Below are positions 25,100 through 32,146 of a DNA stretch of 35,104 bases, in pieces. The notes beneath the pieces were generated by a model. It saw nothing but the letters and a program-made list of their open reading frames with translations, was not told where the DNA came from and searched no databases. A program made the position numbers and the translations under genes. Each line of letters opens with the position of its first letter. Position 1 is the stretch's first letter. Source of the stretch: Actinomycetota bacterium (GTDB lineage Bacteria; Actinomycetota; Acidimicrobiia; Spongiisociales; UBA5794); NCBI GenBank assembly GCA_030123765.1, contig JASJXX010000021.1, forward strand, positions 1 through 35,104. The letters are read 5' to 3'.

Positions 25100-26026
25100 A
25101 TGACTGAACGAATACTCGTCGTTGACGACGATCCGGATATCTTGCAGTTCGTGCAGATGAACTTGAAGCTCGATGGTTTCAAGGTCGACCTCGCACGGGG
25201 CGGACGAGAGGCGCTCGAGAAGGCTGCGGAGTGCCCTCCCGATCTCATGTTGCTCGATGTCATGATGCCGGAGATCGATGGGTTGACGGTGCTGCGCCGC
25301 ATGCGTTCAGACCAAGTAACAGCGAACATCCCTGTGATCGTGCTCACCGCTAGGAGCCTGGCTGAGGATCGGGTGAAGGGCCTCGATCTCGGTGCGGACG
25401 ATTACATCACGAAGCCGTTCGACTGTGAGGAATTGCTCGCCCGGGTCCGCACGGTGCTGCGCCGAAGCCGGCAGATGCGTGACCTCTCCCCTCTCACCGG
25501 TCTTCCCGGGAACTTCCAGATCACCAGCGAGCTTGAGCAGAGGGTCCAGAGCGGGCGGCACTTCGCCGTGGTGCACGCGGACCTGGACAATTTCAAGTCG
25601 TACAACGATCATTACGGGTTCCTACGCGGGGACGGCGTCATCAAATTCACCGCGAAAGTGCTCACCGACGCCGCGGTCAAGACCGGAGGTCGGGACGCCT
25701 TCGTCGGACATGTCGGCGGCGACGACTTCGTGGCCGTCCTCGGCATCGAGAGCGCAGAACCGTTCTGCGAGGAAGTGGCGGTCCGCTTCGATGATCGGAT
25801 CCTCGACTTTTACGACACCGCGGACGCCCTCCAGGGATACATCGAGGTGACCGACCGCAGAGGAGAGCGTCACGCGTTCCCGGTCTGTTCGCTCTCGATG
25901 GGTGTCGCAACGACCGAGAAGAAGGGGCTCGCGAGCGAGTGGGAAGCTTCTTCAGTGGCTTCCGAGATGAAGGAAGTCGCGAAGCGGGTACAGGGAACCA
26001 ATTACCAGATCGACCGCAGGACATAG
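25100..26026 (+). CDS. Response regulator with receiver and GGDDF (diguanylate cyclase-like) domain
   Basis: The protein is 308 residues. The receiver domain spans about residues 1-125, with acidic DDD at 9-11, phosphoacceptor D53 in LLDVMMPE, and KPF near its end. A GGDEF-type domain follows, from LTGLPGN to the C-terminus. Its signature reads GGDDF (residues 206-210) in place of GGDEF or GGEEF. The HADLDNFKSYND segment carries metal-binding Asp residues. It may make c-di-GMP on phosphorylation, or it may only bind nucleotide, since the Glu-to-Asp variant is uncommon. No histidine kinase is nearby. Confidence 0.9.
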   Translation: MTERILVVDDDPDILQFVQMNLKLDGFKVDLARGGREALEKAAECPPDLMLLDVMMPEIDGLTVLRRMRSDQVTANIPVIVLTARSLAEDRVKGLDLGADDYITKPFDCEELLARVRTVLRRSRQMRDLSPLTGLPGNFQITSELEQRVQSGRHFAVVHADLDNFKSYNDHYGFLRGDGVIKFTAKVLTDAAVKTGGRDAFVGHVGGDDFVAVLGIESAEPFCEEVAVRFDDRILDFYDTADALQGYIEVTDRRGERHAFPVCSLSMGVATTEKKGLASEWEASSVASEMKEVAKRVQGTNYQIDRRT

Positions 26027-26128
26027 TCCCCGGATCAGGGCCTCCTGCCGCCTCGCTCTCTCAGATCGCAGAGTTCGCTGCTACCCGATAGTACGTTGCG
26101 TCTACTACCGTCTCTGTCACATACCTCT

Positions 26129-26237
26129 TTCAGGGCAGGGTGCAATTCCCGACCGGCGGTGAGAGCCCGCGAACCCCACTAGGGGCCGATCCGGTGGAAT
26201 TCCGGTGCCGACGGTGAGAGTCCGGATGGGAGAAAGG
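26129..26237 (+). promoter_or_regulatory. FMN riboswitch (RFN element)
   Basis: The sequence contains the RFN landmarks in order. These are CAGGGCAGGGTG with AATTCCC at the 5' side, GACCGGCGGTGAGAGCCCGCG, the variable arm, GATCCGGTGGAATTCCGG, and CCGACGGTGAGAGTCCGGATG followed by GGAGAAAGG at the 3' side. FMN binding turns off riboflavin synthesis in this class. The 3' end AGAAAGGGG merges with the ribD ribosome site, 10 nt before ATG 26247, and no terminator lies between. Control of translation initiation is therefore likely. Confidence 0.95.
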
Positions 26238-26246
26238 GGACGCTTG

Positions 26247-27293
26247 ATGCGTCGCGCTGTCGACAATCCAGTCGACGGTGCCGCCGTGGACGAGTTGATG
26301 CGTCGTGCTCTCGCTGCTACGGCAGGGACGTACCCGCATCCGAATCCACGTGTCGGTGCCATCGTCATCACTCCACAAGGAGTCCTCCGTGCCCTCGCTG
26401 CACACCGGGGCGCTGGTGAGGCACACGCCGAGCGGCTAGCGCTTGCAGAACTCAGCGAGACCGACGGCGACACGATGATCGTGACGCTCGAACCGTGTGA
26501 TCACCATGGCAGGACCCCTCCCTGTACCGACGCGATCATCGAGAGTGGAATCGCGAGAGTGATCGTGGGCACACTCGACCCGGATCCGCGTGTGCGGGGG
26601 AGTGGCATGGCGAAGTTGCGTTCTGCCGGGATCGAAGTGGTTGAGAGCGGCCTCGGGTCTCTCGTTGAAGCGAATGACCCTGGCTACTTCCATCACCGCC
26701 GCACAGGGCGCCCTCTGGTGACCCTGAAGGTTGCAGCGACGCTCGACGGGCAGTCAGCAGCAGCGGACGGCACCTCGCAGTGGATCACCTCCCTTCAGGC
26801 ACGCGAAGACGGCCACAGGATTCGATCTGAGAACGATGTCGTCATTGTGGGTGCAGGAACAGTCCTCTCGGACGATCCAACGCTCACGGTGCGTCTCGAA
26901 GGTTACGACGGACCCCAGCCTCGTCCAGTGATCATCGCTGGGACGCGAGATCTGCCTTCGGATCGGCGTGTCTTCGCAAGAGACCCGATCGTCTATCGAT
27001 CTTCACCCGCGGGCGAGGTCGACCCTGCCGAGGTCGTCAGGGATCTCGGTGAACGAGGAATCGTCGCGGCGATGATCGAGGGTGGTCCGTCGGTTGCTGG
27101 ATCCTTCCTGCGCTCCGGAGTCGTTGACCAGATCATCTGGTACGTGGCAGCGAGACTCGCCCTGGGGACCGGCACTCCGGCGATCGCCGGCACGTTCGCG
27201 ACGATGGGTGACATTCGCGACATCACGATCACCGATGTCGTTCGCATCGGGTCGGATATCAAGATCACTGCGACACTCGGCAAGGAGCGATGA
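26247..27293 (+). CDS. ribD: Bifunctional diaminohydroxyphosphoribosylaminopyrimidine deaminase / 5-amino-6-(5-phosphoribosylamino)uracil reductase
   Basis: RibD carries out steps two and three of riboflavin synthesis. The 348-residue protein has an N-terminal deaminase domain with the zinc motif GEAHAERLAL and PCDHHGRTPPC. From about residue 155 the reductase domain starts VTLKVAATLDGQSA. The conserved EGGPSVAGSFL is near the C-terminus. ATG 26247 lies just after the riboswitch and its AAAGGGG ribosome site. An in-frame GTG at 26205 would lie inside the riboswitch and is rejected. The stop overlaps ribE. Confidence 0.96.
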   Translation: MRRAVDNPVDGAAVDELMRRALAATAGTYPHPNPRVGAIVITPQGVLRALAAHRGAGEAHAERLALAELSETDGDTMIVTLEPCDHHGRTPPCTDAIIESGIARVIVGTLDPDPRVRGSGMAKLRSAGIEVVESGLGSLVEANDPGYFHHRRTGRPLVTLKVAATLDGQSAAADGTSQWITSLQAREDGHRIRSENDVVIVGAGTVLSDDPTLTVRLEGYDGPQPRPVIIAGTRDLPSDRRVFARDPIVYRSSPAGEVDPAEVVRDLGERGIVAAMIEGGPSVAGSFLRSGVVDQIIWYVAARLALGTGTPAIAGTFATMGDIRDITITDVVRIGSDIKITATLGKER

Positions 27294-27901
27294 TGTTCAC
27301 TGGCATTGTCTCAGAGCTCGGAACGGTCACGAGGATTCTTCGACTGGATGGGTTCACGAAGCTCACGGTGGAGGCTCCGGACACGGTCCGAGGCATCACG
27401 ATCGGCGACTCCGTCGCTCTCAACGGCGTCTGTCTCACGGCTATCGGGGTCGAGGATGAGGCGTTCAGCGTCGAGGTGGTCGACGAGTCGCTATCGAGAA
27501 GTGCGCTTGGAGCCCTCGTCGTGGGCGACCGGGTGAACCTCGAGCGACCCATGCTGTCCAACGGACGTTTCGATGGGCACATCGTGCAGGGTCACGTTGA
27601 TGGAGTAGGGCGGGTTGTCGCTGTAACACACGAAGGCGAGGCGGTGCGACATCGAATCGAGATGCCGGGTGATCTCTCGCGATACGTGGTGGAGAAGGGG
27701 TCGATCACGGTCGACGGCACGAGTCTCACCATCACAGCAGTGTCGAGAGTGGAGACGGAGGACGCCTGGTTCGAGTTCGTCGTCATACCCCACACACTCG
27801 CGGCCACGGTCTTGGGCACGTCAGAGATCGGGACCGCCGTAAACCTCGAGGTCGACGTGATCGCGAAGTACGTCGAGCGCATGATCGGGAGTGCACGATG
27901 A
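27293..27901 (+). CDS. ribE: Riboflavin synthase (alpha chain)
   Basis: This enzyme dismutates two 6,7-dimethyl-8-ribityllumazine molecules to riboflavin. It has 202 residues in two homologous lumazine-binding barrels. The universal MFTGIV start is at ATG 27293, which has AAGGAG at a 5-nt distance. ATG 27290, which overlaps the ribD stop, would put one extra Met in front and leaves only 2 nt. The second repeat includes GHIVQGHVDGVG. The stop overlaps ribBA by 4 bp. Confidence 0.96.
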   Translation: MFTGIVSELGTVTRILRLDGFTKLTVEAPDTVRGITIGDSVALNGVCLTAIGVEDEAFSVEVVDESLSRSALGALVVGDRVNLERPMLSNGRFDGHIVQGHVDGVGRVVAVTHEGEAVRHRIEMPGDLSRYVVEKGSITVDGTSLTITAVSRVETEDAWFEFVVIPHTLAATVLGTSEIGTAVNLEVDVIAKYVERMIGSAR

Positions 27902-29106
27902 AGCTGGCTCCCATTGAAGAGGCAATTGACGCGATAGGTCGCGGGGAATTTGTCCTCGTCGTCGACAGTGAGGACCGCGAGAACGAGGGTGACCTCATCA
28001 TCGCGGCGGAGATGGTGACTGCTGAGAAGATCGCGTTCATGGTCCGCCACACGTCGGGATTGATCTGTCTCCCGATGACAGGTACACGGCTCGACGAGCT
28101 CGAGATGCCGCTGATGGTCATGGACAACACGGAAGCCCATAAGACGGCTTTCACGGTCTCCATCGACTTCAGAGAGGGCACGACGACCGGCATCTCAGCG
28201 GCAGACAGGGCCCGGACGATCCGCGCTGTCGTCGAATCGTCGAGCCGATCTACCGACTTCTCGCGTCCGGGACACATCTTCCCGCTTCGTTCCGACCGCG
28301 GCGGCGTCCTTACGAGACAGGGCCATACGGAGGCCGCTGTCGACCTGGCGAGCCTTGCGGGTCTCTTCCCTGCCGGTGTCCTGTGCGAGATCGTCAACGA
28401 TGACGGAACCATGATGCGGGGCGATGCCCTGTCCCGCTTTGCGCAGGAGCACGGCCTCGTCATGGTCTCGATCGAGGACCTTGTCGCCTACCGGTGGCGC
28501 ACGGAATCCCTCGTCGCGCGCGAAGCGTCGGCAACCTTGCCGACGGCCCACGGAGTCTTCGAGATCATCGGGTACCGGTCCACCATCGACGGAAGCCAGC
28601 ATGTAGCGCTGGTCGTAGGCGATGTGACAGGCCGTCACGATGTGTTGACGAGAGTCCACTCGGTGTGTCTCACCGGCGACGTCTTCGGGTCGCTGCGTTG
28701 CGATTGTGGCACCCAGTTGCGTGAGTCGATGCGGCTCATCACTGAGAAGGGGGAGGGAGTCGTCGTGTACAACACCTCACATGAAGGCCGCGGCATCGGA
28801 ATCCTCAACAAGATCGCTGCATACGACCTTCAGGAACAGGGCCTGGACACCGTGGACGCGAACCGTCAGATCGGACACGCCGATGACAATCGGCACTACG
28901 GCGTCGATGCCCAGATCCTGCACGACTTGAAGGTCTCGAGTGTGCGGCTTCTCACCAACAACCCCGACAAGATCCACCAGCTACGCCGCTTCGGCGTTCA
29001 GGTCGAGGGCCGCGTGCCGATCTGGGTAGGGGAGACGCCTGAGAACGAGGAGTATCTTCACACCAAAACCACCCGAATGGGCCACTTCGGAGAGGAGAAC
29101 ACCTGA
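27898..29106 (+). CDS. ribBA: Bifunctional 3,4-dihydroxy-2-butanone 4-phosphate synthase / GTP cyclohydrolase II
   Basis: RibBA makes both precursor branches of riboflavin. The 402-residue protein has an N-terminal RibB domain (about 1-200) with VVDSEDRENEGDLI and HTSGLICLPM. The C-terminal RibA domain has the zinc cysteines in CLTGDVFGSLRCDCGT and the YNTSHEGRGIG block. The two domains are continuous and both look active. ATG 27898 overlaps the ribE stop, and its stop overlaps the ribH ATG (TGATG). Confidence 0.97.
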   Translation: MKLAPIEEAIDAIGRGEFVLVVDSEDRENEGDLIIAAEMVTAEKIAFMVRHTSGLICLPMTGTRLDELEMPLMVMDNTEAHKTAFTVSIDFREGTTTGISAADRARTIRAVVESSSRSTDFSRPGHIFPLRSDRGGVLTRQGHTEAAVDLASLAGLFPAGVLCEIVNDDGTMMRGDALSRFAQEHGLVMVSIEDLVAYRWRTESLVAREASATLPTAHGVFEIIGYRSTIDGSQHVALVVGDVTGRHDVLTRVHSVCLTGDVFGSLRCDCGTQLRESMRLITEKGEGVVVYNTSHEGRGIGILNKIAAYDLQEQGLDTVDANRQIGHADDNRHYGVDAQILHDLKVSSVRLLTNNPDKIHQLRRFGVQVEGRVPIWVGETPENEEYLHTKTTRMGHFGEENT

Positions 29107-29576
29107 TGCGAGTCACCGACGAAGAGTCACACGACATCTCCGCTGCAGGGTTGCGGATCGGCGTCGTCACGGCGCTCTTCAACGAATCGATCACCTCAGG
29201 GCTCACCGCTGGAGCGATCGAATTCTTGGAGGAGGCGGGTGCTTCGGGGATTCGCACGGTCACAGTACCGGGTGCATTCGAAATTCCCCTGTTCGCACAG
29301 AAGCTCGCCACCTCCGGCTATCACGCCGTCGTCTGCCTCGGGGCGGTGATCGAAGGGGAGACGGACCACTATGAGCAAGTAGCGAACCGAACCTCTGAAG
29401 GACTGATGCGTGTGCAACTCGACACGGGTGTGCCGATCGCGTTCGGAGTCCTCACCGTCCGGTGTATCGATCACGCAATCGCACGCTCCCAGCCCGGGGC
29501 GAAGAACAAGGGCAGGGAGGCCGCAGCGGCCGCGGTGATGGCGGCGCGAGCGCTCGAGACCCTAGATAGAGCGTAA
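29106..29576 (+). CDS. ribH: 6,7-dimethyl-8-ribityllumazine synthase
   Basis: This enzyme condenses the two precursor branches to lumazine, usually as a pentamer or icosahedral shell. The 156-residue protein has VTALFNESITSGL, PGAFEIPL, and GAVIEGETDHYE with the catalytic His. KNKGREAAAAA is near the C-terminus. The ending is normal for the family. It overlaps the ribBA stop by 1 bp and closes the riboflavin operon. Confidence 0.96.
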   Translation: MRVTDEESHDISAAGLRIGVVTALFNESITSGLTAGAIEFLEEAGASGIRTVTVPGAFEIPLFAQKLATSGYHAVVCLGAVIEGETDHYEQVANRTSEGLMRVQLDTGVPIAFGVLTVRCIDHAIARSQPGAKNKGREAAAAAVMAARALETLDRA

Positions 29577-29583
29577 CACGCAC

Positions 29584-29589
29584 TAGTCT
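29584..29589 (+). promoter_or_regulatory. Candidate -10 for the infC-rpmI-rplT leader
   Basis: TAGTCT is the best -10-like hexamer just after ribH. A start near 29596 would give an approximately 150-nt structured leader before infC. No clear -35 is seen. Confidence 0.35.
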
Positions 29590-29634
29590 TCTGCCCGTAA
29601 ACGACGCAAGTGGAGGCGCCTGCTTCCCACCTGT

Positions 29635-29701
29635 CCGCCGGCCAAGGCGTTCCAGGTCCAGAACGTCCGGCGGCACCATGTTGTGCCGCTTATGTTCTTG
29701 T
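29635..29701 (+). promoter_or_regulatory. infC leader with mutually exclusive hairpins (attenuator-like)
   Basis: Stem 1 pairs CCGCCGG (29635-29641) with CCGGCGG (29667-29673), with a GTTC/GAAC inner pair. Stem 2 is GCGGCAC (29670-29676) with GTGCCGC (29683-29689), followed by the T-rich TTATGTTCTTGT. The stems share 29670-29673, so only one can form. Stem 2 looks like an intrinsic terminator and stem 1 like an anti-terminator. Ribosomal protein L20 controls this operon by such a leader in Bacillus. The effector here is unknown. Confidence 0.55.
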
Positions 29702-29747
29702 AGGCAACCTCCTGTGTAAAGACGATCATGAACCAGGAGGAACTCTT

Positions 29748-30305
29748 ATCGCAGAGCCACGGGTCAACGAACGAATCCGCGTCAAGCGCGTGCGTCTCAT
29801 CGCACCCGATGGTGCCCAGATCGGCGAGAAAGACATCGACGAAGCACGGTGGCTCGCAGCCCAGCTCGGACTCGACCTCGTTGAAGTTGCACCAGACGCT
29901 CGTCCACCGGTCGTACGGATGATGGATTACGGAAAGTTCAAGTACGACCAGTCGGTCAAAGCACGCGAAGCTCGTAAGAACCAGACCCGTACCGTCATCA
30001 AGGAAGTTCAGTTCAGGCCGAAGATCGGATCAAGCGACTTCGACGTCAAGCGCAAGCGAGTTGTGAAGTTCCTCATCCAGGGTGACAAGGTCAAATGCAC
30101 CATGCGGTTCCGCGGGCGTGAGATGGCTCACCCCCAGCTCGGACGTGACATCCTCAAGCGTCTCTTTGATGAGATCTCCGACTATGGGGAGATCGAGACG
30201 ATGCCCAAGCTAGAAGGGCGAAACATGACCATGGTCCTTGTGCCGGTGAAGAACCGTCCCATGGACCTGATCGAGAACGAAGACGAGAACGAAGACGAGG
30301 AGTAG
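29748..30305 (+). CDS. infC: Translation initiation factor IF-3, non-canonical ATC start
   Basis: IF-3 keeps the 30S subunit free and checks the start codon. The 185-residue protein starts (formally) IAEPRVNERIRV, with the N-domain DLVEVAPDARPPVVRMMDYGKFKYDQ and the C-domain KEVQFRPKIGSSDF. No ATG, GTG or TTG lies at the right place. ATC 29748 has a perfect AGGAGG at 29735-29740 with a 7-nt spacing, so it is the likely start. Rare start codons in infC allow IF-3 to repress its own synthesis. A longer in-frame start at 29610 is rejected because it reads through the leader. Confidence 0.93.
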   Translation: MAEPRVNERIRVKRVRLIAPDGAQIGEKDIDEARWLAAQLGLDLVEVAPDARPPVVRMMDYGKFKYDQSVKAREARKNQTRTVIKEVQFRPKIGSSDFDVKRKRVVKFLIQGDKVKCTMRFRGREMAHPQLGRDILKRLFDEISDYGEIETMPKLEGRNMTMVLVPVKNRPMDLIENEDENEDEE

Positions 30306-30343
30306 CCAATCGGCTCTCCTCTCTCTCCCCACAGGAGCACACT

Positions 30344-30538
30344 GTGCCGAAAATGAAGACACACAAGGGCGCTGCAAAGCGCTTCAAACGGACGGGCACC
30401 GGCAAGATCAGGCATGACAAGGCCTGGCGCGGTCACAACCGGCACAAGAAGTCCACGACGCGCTGGCGGCGCGTCAAAGGCAAGTCCAACCTCGCAGGTG
30501 GCGATGCGAAGCGCATGCGCCGTCTGCTCCACCCGTAG
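30344..30538 (+). CDS. rpmI: 50S ribosomal protein L35
   Basis: This 64-residue, very basic ribosomal protein begins MPKMKTHKGAAKRFKRTG and ends KRMRRLLHP, typical of L35. The start is GTG 30344, with AGGAG 6 nt upstream. It sits between infC and rplT, the conserved infC-rpmI-rplT order. The 5' flank is rich in T and C. Confidence 0.97.
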   Translation: MPKMKTHKGAAKRFKRTGTGKIRHDKAWRGHNRHKKSTTRWRRVKGKSNLAGGDAKRMRRLLHP

Positions 30539-30547
30539 GAGGCCCTC

Positions 30548-30907
30548 ATGGCTCGTGTCAAGCGATCTGTGGCCGCGCGCAAGAAGCGCAAGAAGGTAAT
30601 GGAGCGGGCTTCCGGTTACACCGGAGCCCGTTCACGGAGATATCGCGCTGCTCGTGAGCAGGTCATGCATGCAATGCAGGATTCCTACGACCACCGTCGT
30701 GCGCGCAAGGGGCAGTTCCGCCGCCTGTGGATCCAACGGATCAACGCCGCGGCTCGTATCAACGGTACGACGTACTCGCGTTTCATGGCCGCCCTCAAGA
30801 CCGCCGAGGTCGAGGTCGACCGAAAAATGCTCGCTGAGATGGCAGTGAACGACCCCGACGCGTTCGCCGCGCTTGTCGAGGTCACGAAGGCTGGCGCCAC
30901 GGAGTAA
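30548..30907 (+). CDS. rplT: 50S ribosomal protein L20
   Basis: L20 binds 23S rRNA early in 50S assembly and in some bacteria represses its own operon. The 119-residue protein opens [16 protein letters not shown] and includes the conserved [25 protein letters not shown] 30548 follows rpmI by 9 bp, with GGAGG upstream. A strong hairpin starts 19 bp after the stop. Confidence 0.98.
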   Translation: MARVKRSVAARKKRKKVMERASGYTGARSRRYRAAREQVMHAMQDSYDHRRARKGQFRRLWIQRINAAARINGTTYSRFMAALKTAEVEVDRKMLAEMAVNDPDAFAALVEVTKAGATE

Positions 30908-30926
30908 TCCAGAGACGGATGCGACT

Positions 30927-30956
30927 ATCGGGCCCCCGTAACTGCGGGGGCCCGAT
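30927..30956 (+). terminator. Strong hairpin after rplT
   Basis: A perfect 12-bp stem (ATCGGGCCCCCG with CGGGGGCCCGAT) has a 6-nt loop at 30939-30944. No T-run follows, as is common for actinobacterial terminators. It ends the infC-rpmI-rplT unit. The next gene has its own promoter. Confidence 0.75.
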
Positions 30957-30994
30957 CGCGTGGCACCCCCTACGCGATTGGCTCTGCGAGGACG

Positions 30995-31000
30995 TACGAT
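30995..31000 (+). promoter_or_regulatory. -10 element, leaderless rRNA methyltransferase promoter
   Basis: TACGAT lies 6 nt upstream of ATG 31007, after the terminator hairpin. No Shine-Dalgarno is present. This supports independent transcription of the gene. Confidence 0.55.
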
Positions 31001-31006
31001 GGGCCG

Positions 31007-31750
31007 ATGGATCCCGCCATCACCTCCTCCAGCAACCCCGTGGTGAAGCGCTTTCGCAAGCTGCACAGGGCACGGGGGAGGAGGGAGACGGGCTTCACGC
31101 TCCTTGAGGGTCCCACCCTGTTCGCACTTGCAGCCGATGCAGGCGTCATCCCGGAGGCTGTGCTCATGGGGGAGTCAGACGAGGCGACCCAGGTCCTCTG
31201 CGCGGAGCGGGGGTGGGAACCCGTTCTCGTTCTGGCTGACGTTCTCGGAAGGGCAGCCGAGAGTATCCATCCTCAGAGCCCCGTCGTGATGATCGCAATT
31301 CCGCCGCCGTCTCCGATGCGCACGAGAGACACGCTCATTCTTCGGGATGTCTCCGATCCGGGAAACGTGGGAACGATGATCCGATCCGCCGCCGCTTTCG
31401 GGTGGGATGTGTGCATCAGCGGCGCGAGCGTCGATCCGTGGAGTCCCAAGGTGATTCGAGCAGGTGCCGGCGCACACTTCGCCCTCCAGATCTCGTCCTC
31501 GCACGACCCGATCTCCGACGCCCGCAATCTCGGGCTCGAGACCGTAGCCACGATTGTGTCGGATGGCCTCGACCCTGCACGCGGCGAGCAGCCCGTAGCT
31601 CTCCTCATCGGATCGGAGAACTCAGGGTTGTCTCCTGAGGACATCGGGCGCGCCGACCGCACGCTCACGCTCCCCATGTCAGGCGAGACGGAGAGCCTCA
31701 ACGCCGCCGTGGCGGCATCGATAGCGATGTACGCGCTCGGGCGGCTCTGA
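31007..31750 (+). CDS. SpoU-family RNA 2'-O-methyltransferase (TrmH/RlmB-like)
   Basis: The 247-residue SPOUT enzyme transfers methyl from SAM to a ribose 2'-OH of rRNA or tRNA. An N-terminal substrate-binding domain includes NPVVKRFRKLHRARGRRETGFTLLEG. The knot motifs are LRDVSDPGNVGTMIRSAAAFG, LLIGSENSGLS and the C-terminal MSGETESLNAAVAASI. The exact target cannot be set from sequence. In related genomes this gene usually sits between rplT and pheS. Here pheST does not follow, and accessory DNA begins. Confidence 0.92.
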   Translation: MDPAITSSSNPVVKRFRKLHRARGRRETGFTLLEGPTLFALAADAGVIPEAVLMGESDEATQVLCAERGWEPVLVLADVLGRAAESIHPQSPVVMIAIPPPSPMRTRDTLILRDVSDPGNVGTMIRSAAAFGWDVCISGASVDPWSPKVIRAGAGAHFALQISSSHDPISDARNLGLETVATIVSDGLDPARGEQPVALLIGSENSGLSPEDIGRADRTLTLPMSGETESLNAAVAASIAMYALGRL

Positions 31751-31806
31751 AGCTTCCGCTCGTACCGGTCAGAGCGTGGTTGCGCGAGGGAGGCTGGCGA
31801 CAAAAG

Positions 31807-31830
31807 TAGTTCTTCGGAAATGAGCGGGGT
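31807..31830 (+). mobile_element. Probable ISL3-type left terminal inverted repeat
   Basis: The segment around GTTCTTCGGAAATGAGCGGG resembles the ends of ISL3-family elements and lies about 75 bp before the transposase start. The matching right end is not in the window, consistent with truncation. The similarity is judged by eye. Confidence 0.4.
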
Positions 31831-31904
31831 TTGGTGATGGCAGAGATATGACAGGGGCTCTGCCAGTCTGACGGTAGTGAACACCTTCAGAATGGAGAGT
31901 CCCT

Positions 31905-32146
31905 GTGGAAATCGACCCTACTGTCATGTACGAGTTGCTTGTCGGACTCGGCAATGTAGACGTTGTGGGTGTCGACGACGTGGCGGATGAACCGATACGG
32001 GTCCATGTCGAGACGAGACAGCCGCGACCCGACTGTGGGCGGTGTGGGGACCCCGGCGGTGGTCAAGGAGCGGTCCTGTGGCCGAGCTGGTGGATCTGTG
32101 TGTGTTCGGCCGGCCTGCACGTCTGGTGTGGCGCAAGCACCGGTGG
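31905..32146 (+). pseudogene. ISL3-family transposase, N-terminal fragment (frameshifted)
   Basis: From GTG 31905 the frame reads YELLVGLGNVDVVGVDDV, then VHVETRQPRPDCGRCG, the N-terminal zinc-binding part of ISL3 transposases. Two single-base insertions then move the frame: an extra G in GGGG 32046-32049, after which TPAVVKERS is read, and an extra T at about 32075, after which AELVDLCVFGRPARLVWRKHRW is read. The reading ends at the junction CACCGGTGG (32138-32146), beyond which the rest of the transposase is missing. It is inactive. Confidence 0.75.

Noticed and set aside
29610-29747. Long N-terminal extension of IF-3
   Set aside because: It reads through the structured leader and its hairpins. 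The residues do not resemble IF-3.
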